Position numbers and translations under genes: made by a program
Notes under the pieces: generated by a model
Seen by the model: only the letters and a program-made list of their open reading frames with translations
Databases searched by the model: none
Told to the model about the DNA's origin: nothing
Assembly: GCA_905210845.1 (NCBI GenBank)
Contig: CAJLYG010000168.1
Span: forward strand, 1 to 7,004
Origin: an uncultured Prevotella sp.
Lineage (GTDB): Bacteria; Bacteroidota; Bacteroidia; Bacteroidales; Bacteroidaceae
Direction of reading: 5' to 3'
Length of the DNA: 7,004 nt
In this document: piece after piece, positions 6,175 through 7,004 of the stretch
Position numbering within the stretch: position 1 is the stretch's first letter
Layout: every line of letters starts with the position of its first letter

Positions 6175-7004
6175 GAGTTGAAGTAATTCTTGAATTTCTC
6201 AAAGATAGTTTGCTTGGCGTTGTGGTCGCCCTTGAAGTGGTCGCTGTCGCGGAAGCTCTCCAAGGCTTCCTTCTCATCCTTGGTGAGCTCCTTGGGGATA
6301 TAGACGCTGATGTGAATGACTAAGTCGCCCATCCCATGTCCATATCCTTCCACTGCCGGCAGGCCTTTTCCGCGCAGGCGGAGCGGCGTGCCAGGCTGTG
6401 TGCCTGCATTGATCTTGATCTCTACTTTCTTCCCGTCGATGGTCGGGATCATCACCTTTCCGCCGAGGGCGGCTGTTGGGATGTCGAGCAGCAGGTTGTA
6501 GATCACGTCCTGCCCATCGCGTACGAAGGTGTCGTTTTCCTCTTCGTTGATGATCACATGGATATCACCGTTGATTCCGTTGTGCGGACCTGCATTGCCT
6601 TTTCCCGGGACGTTGACCACCATTCCTTCTGCTACGCCGGCAGGGATCTTGATTTCCACCACTTCTTCACCCTTGGTAACGCCTGTCCCGCCGCAGACCT
6701 TACATTTGTCTTTGATGACGGTGCCCTCACCATGGCAGGTCGGGCACTCTGTCTGCGTCTGCATCATGCCTAAGATAGAGCGTACGGTCTTCACGACATA
6801 GCCCCGTCCATTACATGTCGGACAGGTCTGTGTCCCGCTTCCTCCCTCAGAGCCAGAGCCGTGGCAATGGCTGCAGGTGACATCCTTTCTCAGCTTGAAT
6901 TTCTTGGTTACGCCCGTGGCGATCTCCTGCAAGGTCAGGTGAACGTTCAGCCGAAGATCGGAACCGCGGTAGAGATGCTTTCCTCCAACTCGCTGATGCT
7001 GATG
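6171..7004 (-). CDS. dnaJ: Chaperone DnaJ (Hsp40), C-terminal part; 5' end beyond window
   Basis: The frame is open from the right edge (7004) to TGA at 6173-6171, giving 277 residues. Although an alternative TTG start could be read at 6932, the frame upstream encodes [14 protein letters not shown], the normal DnaJ sequence before the zinc domain, so the gene continues out of the window and the J domain is not seen. DnaJ delivers unfolded clients to DnaK and stimulates its ATPase. All four zinc-binding repeats are intact: [24 protein letters not shown] and CKVCGGTG (residues about 44-51, 61-68, 87-94, 101-108 of the visible part), binding two zinc ions. The two client-binding beta domains follow, with [15 protein letters not shown] shortly before the dimerisation tail. 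This makes it the full type I DnaJ rather than CbpA, which lacks the zinc domain. It shares ATGA with folC. In most bacteria grpE or dnaK lies upstream, which cannot be checked here. Confidence 0.96.
   Translation of the reverse strand, partial: HQHQRVGGKHLYRGSDLRLNVHLTLQEIATGVTKKFKLRKDVTCSHCHGSGSEGGSGTQTCPTCNGRGYVVKTVRSILGMMQTQTECPTCHGEGTVIKDKCKVCGGTGVTKGEEVVEIKIPAGVAEGMVVNVPGKGNAGPHNGINGDIHVIINEEENDTFVRDGQDVIYNLLLDIPTAALGGKVMIPTIDGKKVEIKINAGTQPGTPLRLRGKGLPAVEGYGHGMGDLVIHISVYIPKELTKDEKEALESFRDSDHFKGDHNAKQTIFEKFKNYFNS

Noticed and set aside
6930..6932. TTG at 6932 as the start of a short DnaJ-like protein
   Set aside because: The frame is open to the window edge and encodes normal DnaJ sequence upstream, so this is an internal Leu codon of a gene cut by the window.

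Overview
The window looks like Bacteroidota (Bacteroidales, Prevotella-like) DNA. The signs are a galactose operon of the Bacteroides type with an FHS-family glucose/galactose transporter, AT-rich leaders without Shine-Dalgarno sites, one good Bacteroidota-type promoter (TTTG-N20-TTACTTTG), and a lipoprotein form of aldose 1-epimerase. The first ~345 bases do not match the rest. They are about 61% GC by hand count over 1-240, end almost every codon in C or G, and carry the end of an ECF sigma factor gene and the start of its anti-sigma partner on the + strand.

Layout: 1-237 is the 3' end of the sigma factor gene and 250-~345 the start of an anti-sigma gene. At a GATCAG (340-345) the sequence switches to the antisense of a galM-type gene. 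That gene starts at 840 on the minus strand and loses the second half of its product at the same point. Both genes are therefore broken by one junction, which is best explained as an assembly or cloning chimera, or else a real rearrangement. From 840 to 7004 every gene is on the minus strand: lipoprotein galM (5' part), a promoter/operator region with two palindromes (915-948), a strong rho-independent terminator (967-1003), an MFS sugar transporter, a terminator-like hairpin (2407-2440), galK, a complete cytosolic galM, the operon promoter (4796-4827), folC, and the 3' part of dnaJ running off the right edge.

Functionally, the transporter, GalK and GalM form a galactose uptake and phosphorylation unit. 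Galactose enters with protons, GalM equilibrates the anomers, and GalK makes galactose 1-phosphate. The remaining Leloir enzymes (galT, galE) are not in the window. The exported GalM homologue would mutarotate sugars outside the cytoplasm. dnaJ and folC overlap by ATGA and belong to a separate upstream transcription unit. I found no RNA genes, insertion sequences, CRISPR arrays or evidence of an undescribed system. The points most worth a second look are the junction, the palindromes and the intra-operon hairpin.
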